A DNA stretch of 64,000 bases, from assembly GCF_002159765.1 (NCBI RefSeq), contig NZ_NFJH01000004.1:1-64000 (forward strand), read 5' to 3'. The position numbers and the translations under genes are program-made. Positions 18,391 to 28,005 of the stretch are shown piece by piece. This DNA is from Collinsella sp. An268. GTDB lineage: Bacteria > Actinomycetota > Coriobacteriia > Coriobacteriales > Coriobacteriaceae. The number at the start of each line of letters is the position of its first letter. Positions within the stretch are counted from its first letter, which is position 1. The notes under the pieces were generated by a model. It was not told the origin of the DNA. It saw only the letters and a program-made list of their open reading frames with translations, and did no database searches.

Positions 18391-19386
18391 ATGGCGTCTT
18401 CATATACCGACCTTGACCGGCAGCGCACGCGGGTAGTCCCGCGCGCAGATGGCGATACGCCCGCGGCCACGCAGGCCAGCTCCATCGGCAACACCCAGCT
18501 CATCCCCCGGGAGAAGCCCGGACTCTTCGAGGGGATCTCGCTCGCGCAGATCATCGCCGGCGCGGCGGCGGCAGCCACCTCGATGGTGCTCGCCTCGCAC
18601 ATCGGTATCGGCGGCTCGGTCATCGGCGCGGCGGTGAGCTCGGTTGTGACCGTCGTCTCCTCGCAGCTCTACCGCCGCTTTCTGGATGCGAGCGCCGAGA
18701 AGCTCAAGCGGGGCGGGGCGGTCGTGCGCGACGAGGTCCTGCCGGGTGCGCGACGCGGGACGCAGGCGACGGGGGCTCCGACTGATGACGCCACCCGCGT
18801 GATGCCGATGACGCAGACGGCAGGCGATACGCCGGTGCGCGGGGCGCGCGTGGCGCCGCGCAAGCTGCAGGCCCGCGCAGCCGCGGAGCGCGCCGCGACC
18901 CAGCACAAGGTCGTCGCGTTCTCCGCCGCCGTCGCCGTCGCGGCCGTCGCGCTCTGCGCCGCGGTCATCCTGCTCACCACCGCGGGCGCGGGCATCGGCA
19001 CCAAGACGACGTCGCTCTTCGCGCCGGCGACGGTGGAAGACGCCTCGTCGGTGGCGCCGACTACCGGCACCGGCACCAACAGCGCCCCCGCAGACGATAG
19101 CGGCCCCGATACCGAGGCAGTCTCGCCCGAAACCCCCTCTTCCGCAACCGGCACCACAGGCGACGGCGGCGCGGCAACGACGCCGACCACACCAGATACA
19201 GGAGGCACGGGTACGGGCAACAACGCGACGGGCAGCACCGGAGACACGACAGGCGGCAGCTCAGGTACAGGCACGGGCAACGAGGGCCCGACGGGCGACT
19301 CGACGGGCACGTCCTCCGACTCCTCCACCTCGGGAACGGGCACGACCGGCGGCACCGGCACGGGCGGCGCGTCCGCCGCGTCCTAG
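18391..19386 (+). CDS. Unassigned membrane protein with Thr/Gly-rich tail
   Basis: I do not recognise this 331-residue protein. Residues 1-45 are polar. Residues about 46-90 form a hydrophobic pair of segments (SLAQIIAGAAAAATSMVL and SVIGAAVSSVVTVVSS). A basic Ala/Arg-rich stretch follows, and a single strong membrane helix lies at about 170-195 (VVAFSAAVAVAAVALCAAVILL). From about 215 to the end it is almost entirely Thr, Gly, Ser, Asn and acidic residues, like an extracellular stalk. GGAGG precedes ATG 18391. It is divergent from nadE and followed by another protein with a low-complexity region. A cell-envelope role is inference. Confidence 0.7.
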   Translation: MASSYTDLDRQRTRVVPRADGDTPAATQASSIGNTQLIPREKPGLFEGISLAQIIAGAAAAATSMVLASHIGIGGSVIGAAVSSVVTVVSSQLYRRFLDASAEKLKRGGAVVRDEVLPGARRGTQATGAPTDDATRVMPMTQTAGDTPVRGARVAPRKLQARAAAERAATQHKVVAFSAAVAVAAVALCAAVILLTTAGAGIGTKTTSLFAPATVEDASSVAPTTGTGTNSAPADDSGPDTEAVSPETPSSATGTTGDGGAATTPTTPDTGGTGTGNNATGSTGDTTGGSSGTGTGNEGPTGDSTGTSSDSSTSGTGTTGGTGTGGASAAS

Positions 19387-19498
19387 GCCCGACGCCGCGC
19401 TGTCCCGCGCGACGGGCCCCGTGCGGGGCGGGCGTCGGTCCCCAGCCGGGGCGCGCTGATGCTAAGATGGAGCACGGACAACTGGCGAAGGGACACCC

Positions 19499-20776
19499 AT
19501 GAGCACACGCGCGCAGACCCCGGCGTTGACGCCGGGCAACCATATCTACCTCTACCGGCTTTTGCGCGACGCCCTCGGCGCCGGCAAGCAGACGTTTCTG
19601 CCCGCCGTTGAGGAAGCGCTCGCCGCCGAGCACTTCGAGGCGGCCGACCTGGGCTTTGCGACCACGCGCGAGCTGCTGGAAGAGCTGGACGACTTCATCT
19701 CCCTCAAGGTATTCAAGGGAAACCGCATCTACGCGACGGTGATCGCACAGCCCGCCTGGGACGAGGCGCTCGCCGCCGGCGACGCGCCCAAGGATGCGGC
19801 GAAGGCGGGCGGCAAGTCGTGGAAGCGCAAGAAGGCGGACAAGACGCTCCGTGCCGTAAAGCCGCGCCGCGTGAAGCGCCCCGAACCCGAGGCCCCAGCC
19901 GAGACAGCACCCGCGGCGGAGGCGGAGACGGAGATTGAGACCGCTGCCGCCGAGGCGGAAGCCGAAACCAGGGCTGAGATCACGCCCGAAACGGCAGCCG
20001 AAACCGCGTCCCACGAGGACGCGGTGTCAGCGCCGGGCGGTACCGCCCCCGAGCAGGCGTCCCCCATCGAGCCGGAGCCCGAGGGACGCGCCGAGGACGA
20101 ACCGGAGCCCGTTGCTGTCGCCGAGGCTGCCGCCGCCAACACCGATGCGGCAGAAGACGGCGCCTCACCGGAGCCCGGGCAGCCGCAGCCGCCTGAGCCG
20201 GAGCCCCGCATCTCGCTCACCATCGTGTACGACCCGACTGAGGACGAGCCGGCATCGGCTGCCGACGACCCGGCAGAGGCCGGCGCCGCAGCGGTAGAGG
20301 CCGCCCCGACGGCAGACAGCACCCAGGGCGCGCCGGCCACCGGCGAGGGCAGCGCCGCCGATGGCGCACCGACCCCTCAGCCCGCGCCCGAGCCGGCGCT
20401 CCGACCGGCCCCCCAGCCCGCACCCGTATCCGCATCCGAGCCCGCAGCATCCGTCACGGCGACGCCGGAGCCGCCCGCGGCAGACTACCCGCTCGACTTT
20501 GCCCGTGAGGTCTACTGCCCCGGCGACCTCCTGCTCGCCCTCACGCACCTCCTCCCCTACGGGGCAGACGTGCTCGGGATCTTGAGCTCGTACTTCGACA
20601 TCGCCCGTCTCAACGGCACCCTGGTCGGCGCCCGCTCCCGCGCAACCTTCCCCGTCGCCTACATCCGCGAGGGCGCACGCCGCGAGGTCCTCGTTACCAT
20701 CAAGCGCCGCGGCGCCAAGGCCGTCTCGGCAGACGGCGCCGCGTGGGCGGTCGCCTCGGTCGAGCACGACGATTAG
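19499..20776 (+). CDS. Unassigned protein with N-terminal HTH-like domain and acidic Ala/Pro linker
   Basis: A 425-residue protein in three parts. Residues 1-85 form a compact helical domain (NHIYLYRLLRDALGAGKQTF, then ELLEELDDFISLKVFKGNRIYATV) that loosely resembles an OST-HTH/LOTUS winged helix. Residues about 85-330 are a basic patch followed by a very long Glu/Ala/Pro-rich linker. Residues about 335-425 form a second compact domain (YCPGDLLLALTHLLPYGADVLGILSSYFDIARL). There is no membrane segment. AAGGGA precedes ATG 19499. Layout and acidity recall nucleic-acid-associated proteins; the function is unknown. A perfect terminator follows. Confidence 0.7.
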   Translation: MSTRAQTPALTPGNHIYLYRLLRDALGAGKQTFLPAVEEALAAEHFEAADLGFATTRELLEELDDFISLKVFKGNRIYATVIAQPAWDEALAAGDAPKDAAKAGGKSWKRKKADKTLRAVKPRRVKRPEPEAPAETAPAAEAETEIETAAAEAEAETRAEITPETAAETASHEDAVSAPGGTAPEQASPIEPEPEGRAEDEPEPVAVAEAAAANTDAAEDGASPEPGQPQPPEPEPRISLTIVYDPTEDEPASAADDPAEAGAAAVEAAPTADSTQGAPATGEGSAADGAPTPQPAPEPALRPAPQPAPVSASEPAASVTATPEPPAADYPLDFAREVYCPGDLLLALTHLLPYGADVLGILSSYFDIARLNGTLVGARSRATFPVAYIREGARREVLVTIKRRGAKAVSADGAAWAVASVEHDD

Positions 20777-20812
20777 CGCGCCGCCCGCACCTCCGGCAAG
20801 CCCCGCTACGGG

Positions 20813-20861
20813 AAAACCGTTCTTACGATCATCCTTCCCGCGATCGTAAGAACGGTTTTTT
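20813..20861. terminator. Strong bidirectional intrinsic terminator
   Basis: An 18-bp perfect stem (20813-20830 with 20842-20859) and an 11-nt loop are followed by a run of T on the plus strand, with matching A bases at the left foot. It serves the plus-strand gene ending at 20776 and probably also the minus-strand kinase ending at 20953. Confidence 0.92.
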
Positions 20862-20952
20862 CATCTGCTCCCCCGCGCCCGCCGCACGGGGGAGCCATGT
20901 TCCATCGCCGTGAGACGCCGCGCAGAGCGCTCGCGACGCACGACGCTGCGAG

Positions 20953-21849
20953 CTATGCCTCCAGTGCGCGGCGCGCGAGCTCGAGGCCGCCGAGGATTCC
21001 CTGGTTGCCCTCGAGCGAGTTGTTGACGATGTAGTTATCCAGGTCGTCCATCTCGGGCGTCACCAGGTAGTTGTTGAGGTACTCGGCCACCTTCTTGCGG
21101 GCCACCTGGACGATGGGCGTGTGGTCCGCCACGCCGCCGCCGATGATGATCTTCTTGGGCGCATAGCAGAGGATGAAGTCCATGAGGGCCTGGCCGAGGT
21201 AGCCGCCCAGAAGGTCCATGGCGAAGTCGTCGGTCGCGAGCTCGCTCGCCCGCACGCCGCCCCAGCGCTTCGCCACGCCCGGACCGGCGATGAGGCCCTC
21301 GAGGCAGTTGGCGTGGAACGGGCAGCCCGACTCACCCTCGGGCATAGGGTCGCGCGGGTCGCGCGTGAGCAGGACGTGGCCGCTCTCGGGGTGCATCATG
21401 CCGTGGATGAGCTTGCCGCCCACCATGACGCCGGCGCCCACGCCGGTGCCGATGGTGAGGTAGCAGACGTCCTCGAGCCCCTGGGCGCAGCCGAACGTGA
21501 CCTCACCCAAGCAGGCGATGTTGACGTCCGTGTCGTACCCCATGGGAATGTCGAAGCGGCTCTTGAGCGTACCGAGCAGATCGAAGTCGCGCCACGCGAG
21601 CTTGGGAGTGGTGAGGATCTGACCGTAACGCGGCGACGCCGGATCGACCGCCGTGGGGCCGAAGGCGCCCACGCCGAGCGCCGCCACGCCCCGCTCGGCA
21701 AACCAGTCGGCGCACGCGCGCACCGTCTCCTCGGGTGTGGTCGTGTCGAAGCGCCCGCGCTCGACGATCGTGCCGTCCGCATAGCCCGTGGCGCACACCA
21801 TCTTGGTACCGCCCGCCTCGAGCGAACCCAGAAGAACCTTCTCCGCCAT
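20953..21849 (-). CDS. ROK-family sugar kinase (fructokinase type)
   Basis: ATP-dependent hexose kinase of 298 residues. LGSLEAGGTKMVCA is the N-terminal phosphate loop of the ROK fructokinase branch, TIGTGVGAGVMVGGKLIHG is the central ROK signature, and HPESGHVLL followed by GCPFHANCLEGLIAG gives the zinc-binding His/Cys set. KKIIIGGGVA is the second ATP loop. ATG 21849 is preferred over the ATG five codons upstream because GGGGAGA lies just before it. The substrate is probably fructose; glucose or mannose cannot be excluded. It could serve the sucrose operon at 46.5-49.4 kb by phosphorylating released fructose. Confidence 0.88.
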   Translation of the reverse strand: MAEKVLLGSLEAGGTKMVCATGYADGTIVERGRFDTTTPEETVRACADWFAERGVAALGVGAFGPTAVDPASPRYGQILTTPKLAWRDFDLLGTLKSRFDIPMGYDTDVNIACLGEVTFGCAQGLEDVCYLTIGTGVGAGVMVGGKLIHGMMHPESGHVLLTRDPRDPMPEGESGCPFHANCLEGLIAGPGVAKRWGGVRASELATDDFAMDLLGGYLGQALMDFILCYAPKKIIIGGGVADHTPIVQVARKKVAEYLNNYLVTPEMDDLDNYIVNNSLEGNQGILGGLELARRALEA

Positions 21850-21902
21850 TGTCTCTCCCCTCACCGGAGTACTAAAAGGAAAATTGCTGCCAGAATAGCA
21901 CA

Positions 21903-21930
21903 GGGCCCGCCGACACTTGCCGACGGGCCC
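21903..21930. terminator. Possible hairpin downstream of ettA
   Basis: GGGCCCGCCG and CGACGGGCCC form a 10-bp stem with one mismatch and an 8-nt loop, 160 nt beyond the ettA stop and upstream of the ROK kinase. There is no clear T-run, so it may be part of the kinase leader instead. Confidence 0.3.
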
Positions 21931-22093
21931 GTCTCTGACTTCATTTAGTAGTATTTGCTACCCACATGCGCGCGGGGTTCCATGGCAAGGCGGCGCAATG
22001 GGCGCCACGAGGCACCGGACAGCCGTGCTCGCCGCGCCCATCGAAACGGCCGCGGCATCCACAACGACGCAGTGCCACCTCCGCCGTCGCATC

Positions 22094-23773
<1,680 letters not shown>

Positions 23774-23963
23774 TGAAACTCCTTGTCCTACTGCACGGGA
23801 CCGCACACGCGCACCCAGCCAGTTAGCATCCGCCGGCGGCGCACACGCGCTCCCGCACTCTTTTGCTCCGCACCATACTCTCAGGTAGCGCGCGCAAACG
23901 CGAGTGCGCCCGGCTGTCTCCATCACGAAACCAGAGGCTGATGCGGACCCTCCTCGCAGAAGA

Positions 23964-24338
23964 CTATCCCTCTCTCGCAATGACCGATACGCGCTGGGGC
24001 GAGAGCCCGATCAACGAGGCGATATCTCTCAGCGTCAATCCTTCCGCCTGAAACAACCTGATAGCCCTTTTGGTCATGTCAGAGGATTCTTTTTGTAGCG
24101 CTTCGGCTTTCGCACGCGTCTCCCCCAGTTCCCGCAACATTATCTGGGCGTCCTCGTCCAAGACGGGAACCACCTCGACATGCGAGACATCCTTGTTCAA
24201 CAGGGAGGCAGCATCCAAGACCATCCGCTCGACCTGATCAAGCCTCTTCGCCTGCGTGAACAGACCGGGAATCTCGGGGACAGAAATCGCCCACCAGCCA
24301 TTTGACCTCGTAACGCGCGCCGTAACATCAATTGCCAT
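23964..24338 (-). CDS. hicB: HicB-type antitoxin
   Basis: Antitoxin of a type II HicAB pair, 124 residues. The N-terminal half has the HicB partial RNase-H-like fold (NGWWAISVPEIPGLFTQAKRLDQVE). The C-terminus ends in a helix-turn-helix (LTLRDIASLIGLSPQRVSVIA) expected to bind the operon promoter. GGAGGTAACG precedes ATG 24338. The start overlaps the hicA end by 11 nt, giving coupled translation in the usual toxin-first order. Confidence 0.88.
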   Translation of the reverse strand: MAIDVTARVTRSNGWWAISVPEIPGLFTQAKRLDQVERMVLDAASLLNKDVSHVEVVPVLDEDAQIMLRELGETRAKAEALQKESSDMTKRAIRLFQAEGLTLRDIASLIGLSPQRVSVIAREG

Positions 24339-24528
24339 CGTTACCTCCGAACAGATACGTAAGAATCGCCCGAGCCGTAATCTCATTCACCTCGTTATGC
24401 CGAGGTATGGTCGTCGTCCGTCCACCAACCGAAACTTTCGCGTGACTGGAGCCCTCGCTCCAAATCACTGGCAAACCCTGTTTGCGAGCAAGGTCTCGAA
24501 TGCGCTTCCGTAGCATGCGGTACTTCAT
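24328..24528 (-). CDS. hicA: HicA-type mRNA interferase toxin
   Basis: A small basic toxin of the double-stranded-RNA-binding-like HicA fold, about 66 residues. The catalytic His lies in WSEGSSHAKVSV, followed by the conserved IPRHNEVNEITARAIL. Three clustered ATG codons exist (24549, 24534, 24528). The last is chosen because AGGGA lies 5 nt before it and HicA proteins start close to the first helix. It is expected to cleave mRNA when HicB is lost. The pair is less GC-rich than its flanks, as usual for mobile toxin-antitoxin modules. Confidence 0.87.
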   Translation of the reverse strand: MKYRMLRKRIRDLARKQGLPVIWSEGSSHAKVSVGGRTTTIPRHNEVNEITARAILTYLFGGNDGN

Positions 24529-24604
24529 ATCCATCCCTATTGATAGCATAAGTCAATGGCCATTTACAAAAGTGATACCTCCCATCAGAACTAAATCCGT
24601 CAGC

Positions 24605-24618
24605 TGAACGTGTGTTCG
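24605..24618. promoter_or_regulatory. LexA-box-like site between hicAB and tcdA
   Basis: TGAACGTGTGTTCG matches the Gram-positive SOS box CGAAC-RNRY-GTTCG at 13 of 14 positions. It lies in the divergent region between hicA (minus strand) and tcdA (plus strand). Which gene it would control is not clear; a TACAAT -10-like hexamer for tcdA lies at 24655-24660. Confidence 0.45.
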
Positions 24619-24689
24619 TATGTTCTCATGTCGTGCGGACAAAACCCGGTGCGTTACAATGCCAGAAACTGCAACCGAAAGGGCCGGTC

Positions 24690-25487
24690 ATGAATCTTGA
24701 GCAGGGTGAGACGCCGCTATCGACGGATGCCCATGAGACACCCACCTCGCGCCTCGAGCTTGTATGGGGTGCTCCCGGGCTCGCGGGTCTCGCCGCCTCG
24801 ACCGTCATGGTCCTCGGCTGCGGAGGCGTGGGCTCCAACTGCATCGAGGCGCTCGCGCGCGGCGGCGTAGGCACACTCGTCGTGGTCGACGGCGACGCGG
24901 TTGCACCCTCCAACATCAATCGGCAGGCCATCGCCTACACCACAACCGTCGGCCGTCGCAAGGTCGAGGTGACCGCAGAACTTGTGCACGCCATCAACCC
25001 CGTCGCACGGGTGATCGAGCTCGACCGGTTTGTGCGCGCAGACGACGTCGAGGGTCTCTTTGCCGAGGCGCTTGCCGGTGTCGGACGTATCGACTACGTG
25101 GTTGACGCGATCGACACCGTCTCGGCCAAGCTCGCTATCGCCGAGTGGGCGGAGCGGACCGCAACGCCGCTTATCGCCAGCATGGGTGGAGCGAACAAAC
25201 TCGACCCCGAGAAGCTCCGCATCTGCGACATCGCGCAGACCTCGCACGACCCGCTCGCGCGCATCGTGCGCAAAGAGTGTCGCCGCCGCGGCATCCGACA
25301 TCTCACGGTGCTCTCGTCCTTTGAGAAACCGCGTGCGCTGCCGGTAACAGGCGCAGAAGACGCAGATGCCACCGACTCACTGAGCGAGGGCCAGCGCCCC
25401 ACCCTCGGCACCGCCTCGTACCTGCCGCCCATCATGGGGCAGATGATCGCGGGACACGTTATCCGCAACCTCGTCCAGGGCGTGTGA
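24690..25487 (+). CDS. tcdA: tRNA threonylcarbamoyladenosine dehydratase
   Basis: ThiF/E1-like ATPase that cyclises t6A to ct6A in tRNAs decoding ANN codons. The 265 residues hold the nucleotide-binding VLGCGGVGSNCIEALARGG, DGDAVAPSNINRQ, and the family-specific ICDIAQTSHDPLARIVRKECRRRGI. The start ATG at 24690 has only a weak AAAGGG upstream but is the first codon compatible with the fold. The stop overlaps the next gene's possible GTG start by one GTGA quartet, so the tatD-like gene is translationally coupled. Confidence 0.9.
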   Translation: MNLEQGETPLSTDAHETPTSRLELVWGAPGLAGLAASTVMVLGCGGVGSNCIEALARGGVGTLVVVDGDAVAPSNINRQAIAYTTTVGRRKVEVTAELVHAINPVARVIELDRFVRADDVEGLFAEALAGVGRIDYVVDAIDTVSAKLAIAEWAERTATPLIASMGGANKLDPEKLRICDIAQTSHDPLARIVRKECRRRGIRHLTVLSSFEKPRALPVTGAEDADATDSLSEGQRPTLGTASYLPPIMGQMIAGHVIRNLVQGV

Positions 25488-25492
25488 GAGCC

Positions 25493-26278
25493 ATGACCTG
25501 GCGCCTTGTGGACATGCACTGCCACCTCGACCGCATGAGTAACGCGGACGAGGTCGCGCGCGACGCGGCGGCGCACGGCATCGCCATTTTCGACACGCCG
25601 GTTACCCCTGCTGACACGCTCGCGGCCCAAGAGCGCCTCGGCGCGCACACCAACGTGCGCGTGGGCGCGGGCCTGCACCCCTGGTGGCTCGCCGACGGCC
25701 GGTGCGGCGCCGCCGACGCCGACCTCACGGCAGAGCTTGCGGGCGAGCTCGCCTATATAGGTGAGGTGGGACTCGACTTTGGGCGCCGCGGGGGCAACAC
25801 GCAGGAGCTGCAGATCGCCGCGTTCGAGGGCATCTGCCGCGCTATCGCAAAACACCCGCTCCCCCACCGCGTCATATCCGTCCACGCTATCCACGCCGCA
25901 ACGACAGCGCTCGATATCCTCGAGCGCACGGGCGTTGCGGGAGTGGATGCGCGCCCCGGCACATCGGTGATCTTCCATTGGTTCAGCGGAAGCTCTGAGG
26001 AGTTTGCCCGGGCGCGGCGGCTCGGCTGTTACTTCTCGGTAAGCGAGCACATGCTCAAAAGCAAGCGCGGGCGCGAGTACGCCCGGCAGCTGCCGGAAGG
26101 CAGGCTTCTGCTTGAAACGGACGCCCCGCCGGGGCTCGACGCCCCCTACAGCGCAGACGCCCTCGAGGCCTCCCTCACACGAGCGCTTGCAGCCATCGCA
26201 GAGATTCGCGGCACATCGCAAGAGGCGCTCGGCAGCATCATCGCCGCAACGAGCGCATCTCTTCTAAACCTCAGTTAG
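25493..26278 (+). CDS. TatD-family metal-dependent hydrolase
   Basis: A 261-residue amidohydrolase-fold nuclease-like protein. Metal ligands are visible: DMHCHLD (His9, His11), YIGEVGLDF (Glu), SVHAIHA (His), FHWFSGS (His) and LETDAPP (Asp). It is typical of TatD enzymes, which act on DNA or RNA ends, although this lineage (MHCHLDRM start) is a divergent branch. ATG 25493 is used; a GTG at 25484 overlapping the tcdA stop is an equally plausible coupled start. It follows tcdA directly, so both are probably one transcript. Confidence 0.87.
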   Translation: MTWRLVDMHCHLDRMSNADEVARDAAAHGIAIFDTPVTPADTLAAQERLGAHTNVRVGAGLHPWWLADGRCGAADADLTAELAGELAYIGEVGLDFGRRGGNTQELQIAAFEGICRAIAKHPLPHRVISVHAIHAATTALDILERTGVAGVDARPGTSVIFHWFSGSSEEFARARRLGCYFSVSEHMLKSKRGREYARQLPEGRLLLETDAPPGLDAPYSADALEASLTRALAAIAEIRGTSQEALGSIIAATSASLLNLS

Positions 26279-26305
26279 CAGGCAACCTGCCTGCAGGAAC
26301 AGCAG

Positions 26306-26983
26306 CTACCCGAACAGGCGCGGCGCCGCCTCCAGGATGTCGTCCACGCGGTCGATGATGGCGTCCGCCGCGTCCTGTGAGAAGCCGAAGCGCTCCTCGC
26401 GCTTGGCGAACACGGTGAGACCGGCGCGCTTGCCGGCGGTGATGCCCGGGACCGAGTCCTCGATGCAGCAGCACGCCTTGGCAGGGAGGCCGAGCTTGGC
26501 GAGCGTATGGAGGTAGATGTCGGGGTCGGGCTTGCTCTCGGTGAAGTCCACACCCGAGACAATCACTTCGAACGCGTCAGAAAGCCCGCACGCCGCCAGC
26601 ACCGTGCGGATGTTGTCGAGAGGCGACGACGAGGCGAGCGCCACGCGCACCCCGCGCTCCTTGAGGCCGGCGATGCCCTCGTGCACGCCCGGGTTCAGCA
26701 GCGCAGCGTAGTCGCACTCCTGCGTCTGGGCCCATGCGTCATAGGTGCGGGACGCCTCGTCAACGGTCATACGACCTCGACCTGCGCGCTCGTACCAGTC
26801 GACGAGCATGCGCAAAAACGCCTGCGTGGACTGGCCGACCTGCGCGTCGAGCTCCTCATCGGTCACATCGATACCCAGGCCGTCCGCAAAGATGCGCAGC
26901 TCGTCCCAGTAATAGCGCTCCGTGTCGACGATCACGCCGTCCATGTCGAAGATGACAGCGGCAAACGGAAAGTCGTCTCTCAT
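26306..26983 (-). CDS. HAD hydrolase, beta-phosphoglucomutase-like
   Basis: A 225-residue HAD subfamily IA phosphatase. The nucleophile motif FDMDGVIVDTE, motif II SSSPLDN, motif III Lys in SKPDPDIYL, and motif IV IEDSVPGITAG are all intact, with a helical cap after motif I. Relatives include beta-phosphoglucomutases and sugar-phosphate phosphatases; the specific substrate cannot be told. The start ATG follows 3 nt behind the stop of the Cof-type phosphatase, so the two HAD genes are cotranscribed. Confidence 0.88.
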   Translation of the reverse strand: MRDDFPFAAVIFDMDGVIVDTERYYWDELRIFADGLGIDVTDEELDAQVGQSTQAFLRMLVDWYERAGRGRMTVDEASRTYDAWAQTQECDYAALLNPGVHEGIAGLKERGVRVALASSSPLDNIRTVLAACGLSDAFEVIVSGVDFTESKPDPDIYLHTLAKLGLPAKACCCIEDSVPGITAGKRAGLTVFAKREERFGFSQDAADAIIDRVDDILEAAPRLFG

Positions 26984-26986
26984 GCC

Positions 26987-27823
26987 CTACCCCAGAATCT
27001 TCTCGAGGGCGAGTGCGATGCCGTCCTCGTTGTTGGAAGCGGTGACCATGTCGGCAACCGCCTTGGTCTCGTCGATGGCGTTCGCCATGGCAACGCCCGT
27101 GCCCGCCCATGCGATCATGGCCGCGTCGTTCTGACCGTCGCCAAACGCCGCGACCTCAGTGGCGTCGATGCCGAGCTTGGGAAGCGCGCCGGCAAGGGCA
27201 TGCGCCTTGTTGATGCCGGGCGCCATGAACTCAAAGTAGAAGTCCGCCGTGAACATGCCGGAGAGCCGGTCGCGGAAGGGTGCGTACATCTCCTCCCAAT
27301 GGGTGGCGAGGTAGGTATCCGTGCCGGCGGTCAGGATCTTGTCTTGCGGATGGTCGAGCACCTCGGCAAGATCGCGCACCTCGCAGATCTTGAGGTCGCA
27401 CGCGTCGCGCTCGTACTTGACGATGTTGATGGGGCGACCCTTGTGGAGAATCTCGCAGCGGTAGGCGTCCTCAACGTAGAGGTGCTCGCCCTCCGTCACC
27501 CACGGGATGACGTCGAAGTCGCGCAGGTGGTCGAGAAGCGCGCGCATGTCCTCCACCGCCATGGGCTGGTCAAAGAGGACCTCGTCGGTCTCGGCATCTA
27601 CCACGTGCGCACCGTTGAAGGCGACAAGCAGGCCGTGGTAGCGGTCGAGCTCAAGCTCGCGAGCAAGCGCGCGCAGGCCCTGCACCGGGCGCCCCGAGGC
27701 GAGGATGACGCGGATGCCCGCACGCTGGGCGGCAAACAGCGCCTCCTTGGTGCGCGGGGTCACGACCTTCTCGTCGTTGGTAAGCGTTCCGTCAATATCG
27801 AGCGCGATCGCCTTGATTGCCAT
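26987..27823 (-). CDS. Cof-type HAD-IIB phosphatase
   Basis: A 278-residue HAD phosphatase of the Cof/YidA class, acting on sugar phosphates or other small phosphorylated metabolites. Motif I ALDIDGTLTND, motif II LASGRP and motif IV FGDGQNDAAMI are clear, with a C2B cap between (about residues 85-190). It is the first gene of a two-HAD operon and lies just downstream of pgi on the same strand, so it may dephosphorylate hexose phosphates. That is inference from context. Confidence 0.9.
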   Translation of the reverse strand: MAIKAIALDIDGTLTNDEKVVTPRTKEALFAAQRAGIRVILASGRPVQGLRALARELELDRYHGLLVAFNGAHVVDAETDEVLFDQPMAVEDMRALLDHLRDFDVIPWVTEGEHLYVEDAYRCEILHKGRPINIVKYERDACDLKICEVRDLAEVLDHPQDKILTAGTDTYLATHWEEMYAPFRDRLSGMFTADFYFEFMAPGINKAHALAGALPKLGIDATEVAAFGDGQNDAAMIAWAGTGVAMANAIDETKAVADMVTASNNEDGIALALEKILG

Positions 27824-27947
27824 GGCCTTCCTTTTCGTCGCGAGCTTTCACACGAGGGCCATGGTACCACGCCGGAAAGCATCCGGGCGCCGTACGGGCG
27901 AGAGCTTACCCGCGCTTTTCATAGAACGCTCAGCGCACAACAATAAG

Positions 27948-27976
27948 GCGGCGGCACCCAAAGGATGCCGCCGCCG
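27948..27976 (-). terminator. Terminator of pgi
   Basis: On the minus strand, perfect 10-bp arms GGCGGCGGCA/TGCCGCCGCC enclose a 9-nt loop and are followed by TTATTGTT. It lies 30 nt after the pgi stop. Confidence 0.8.
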
Positions 27977-28005
27977 GAATGCCTCATACGAGATGCCGAA
28001 CCACC

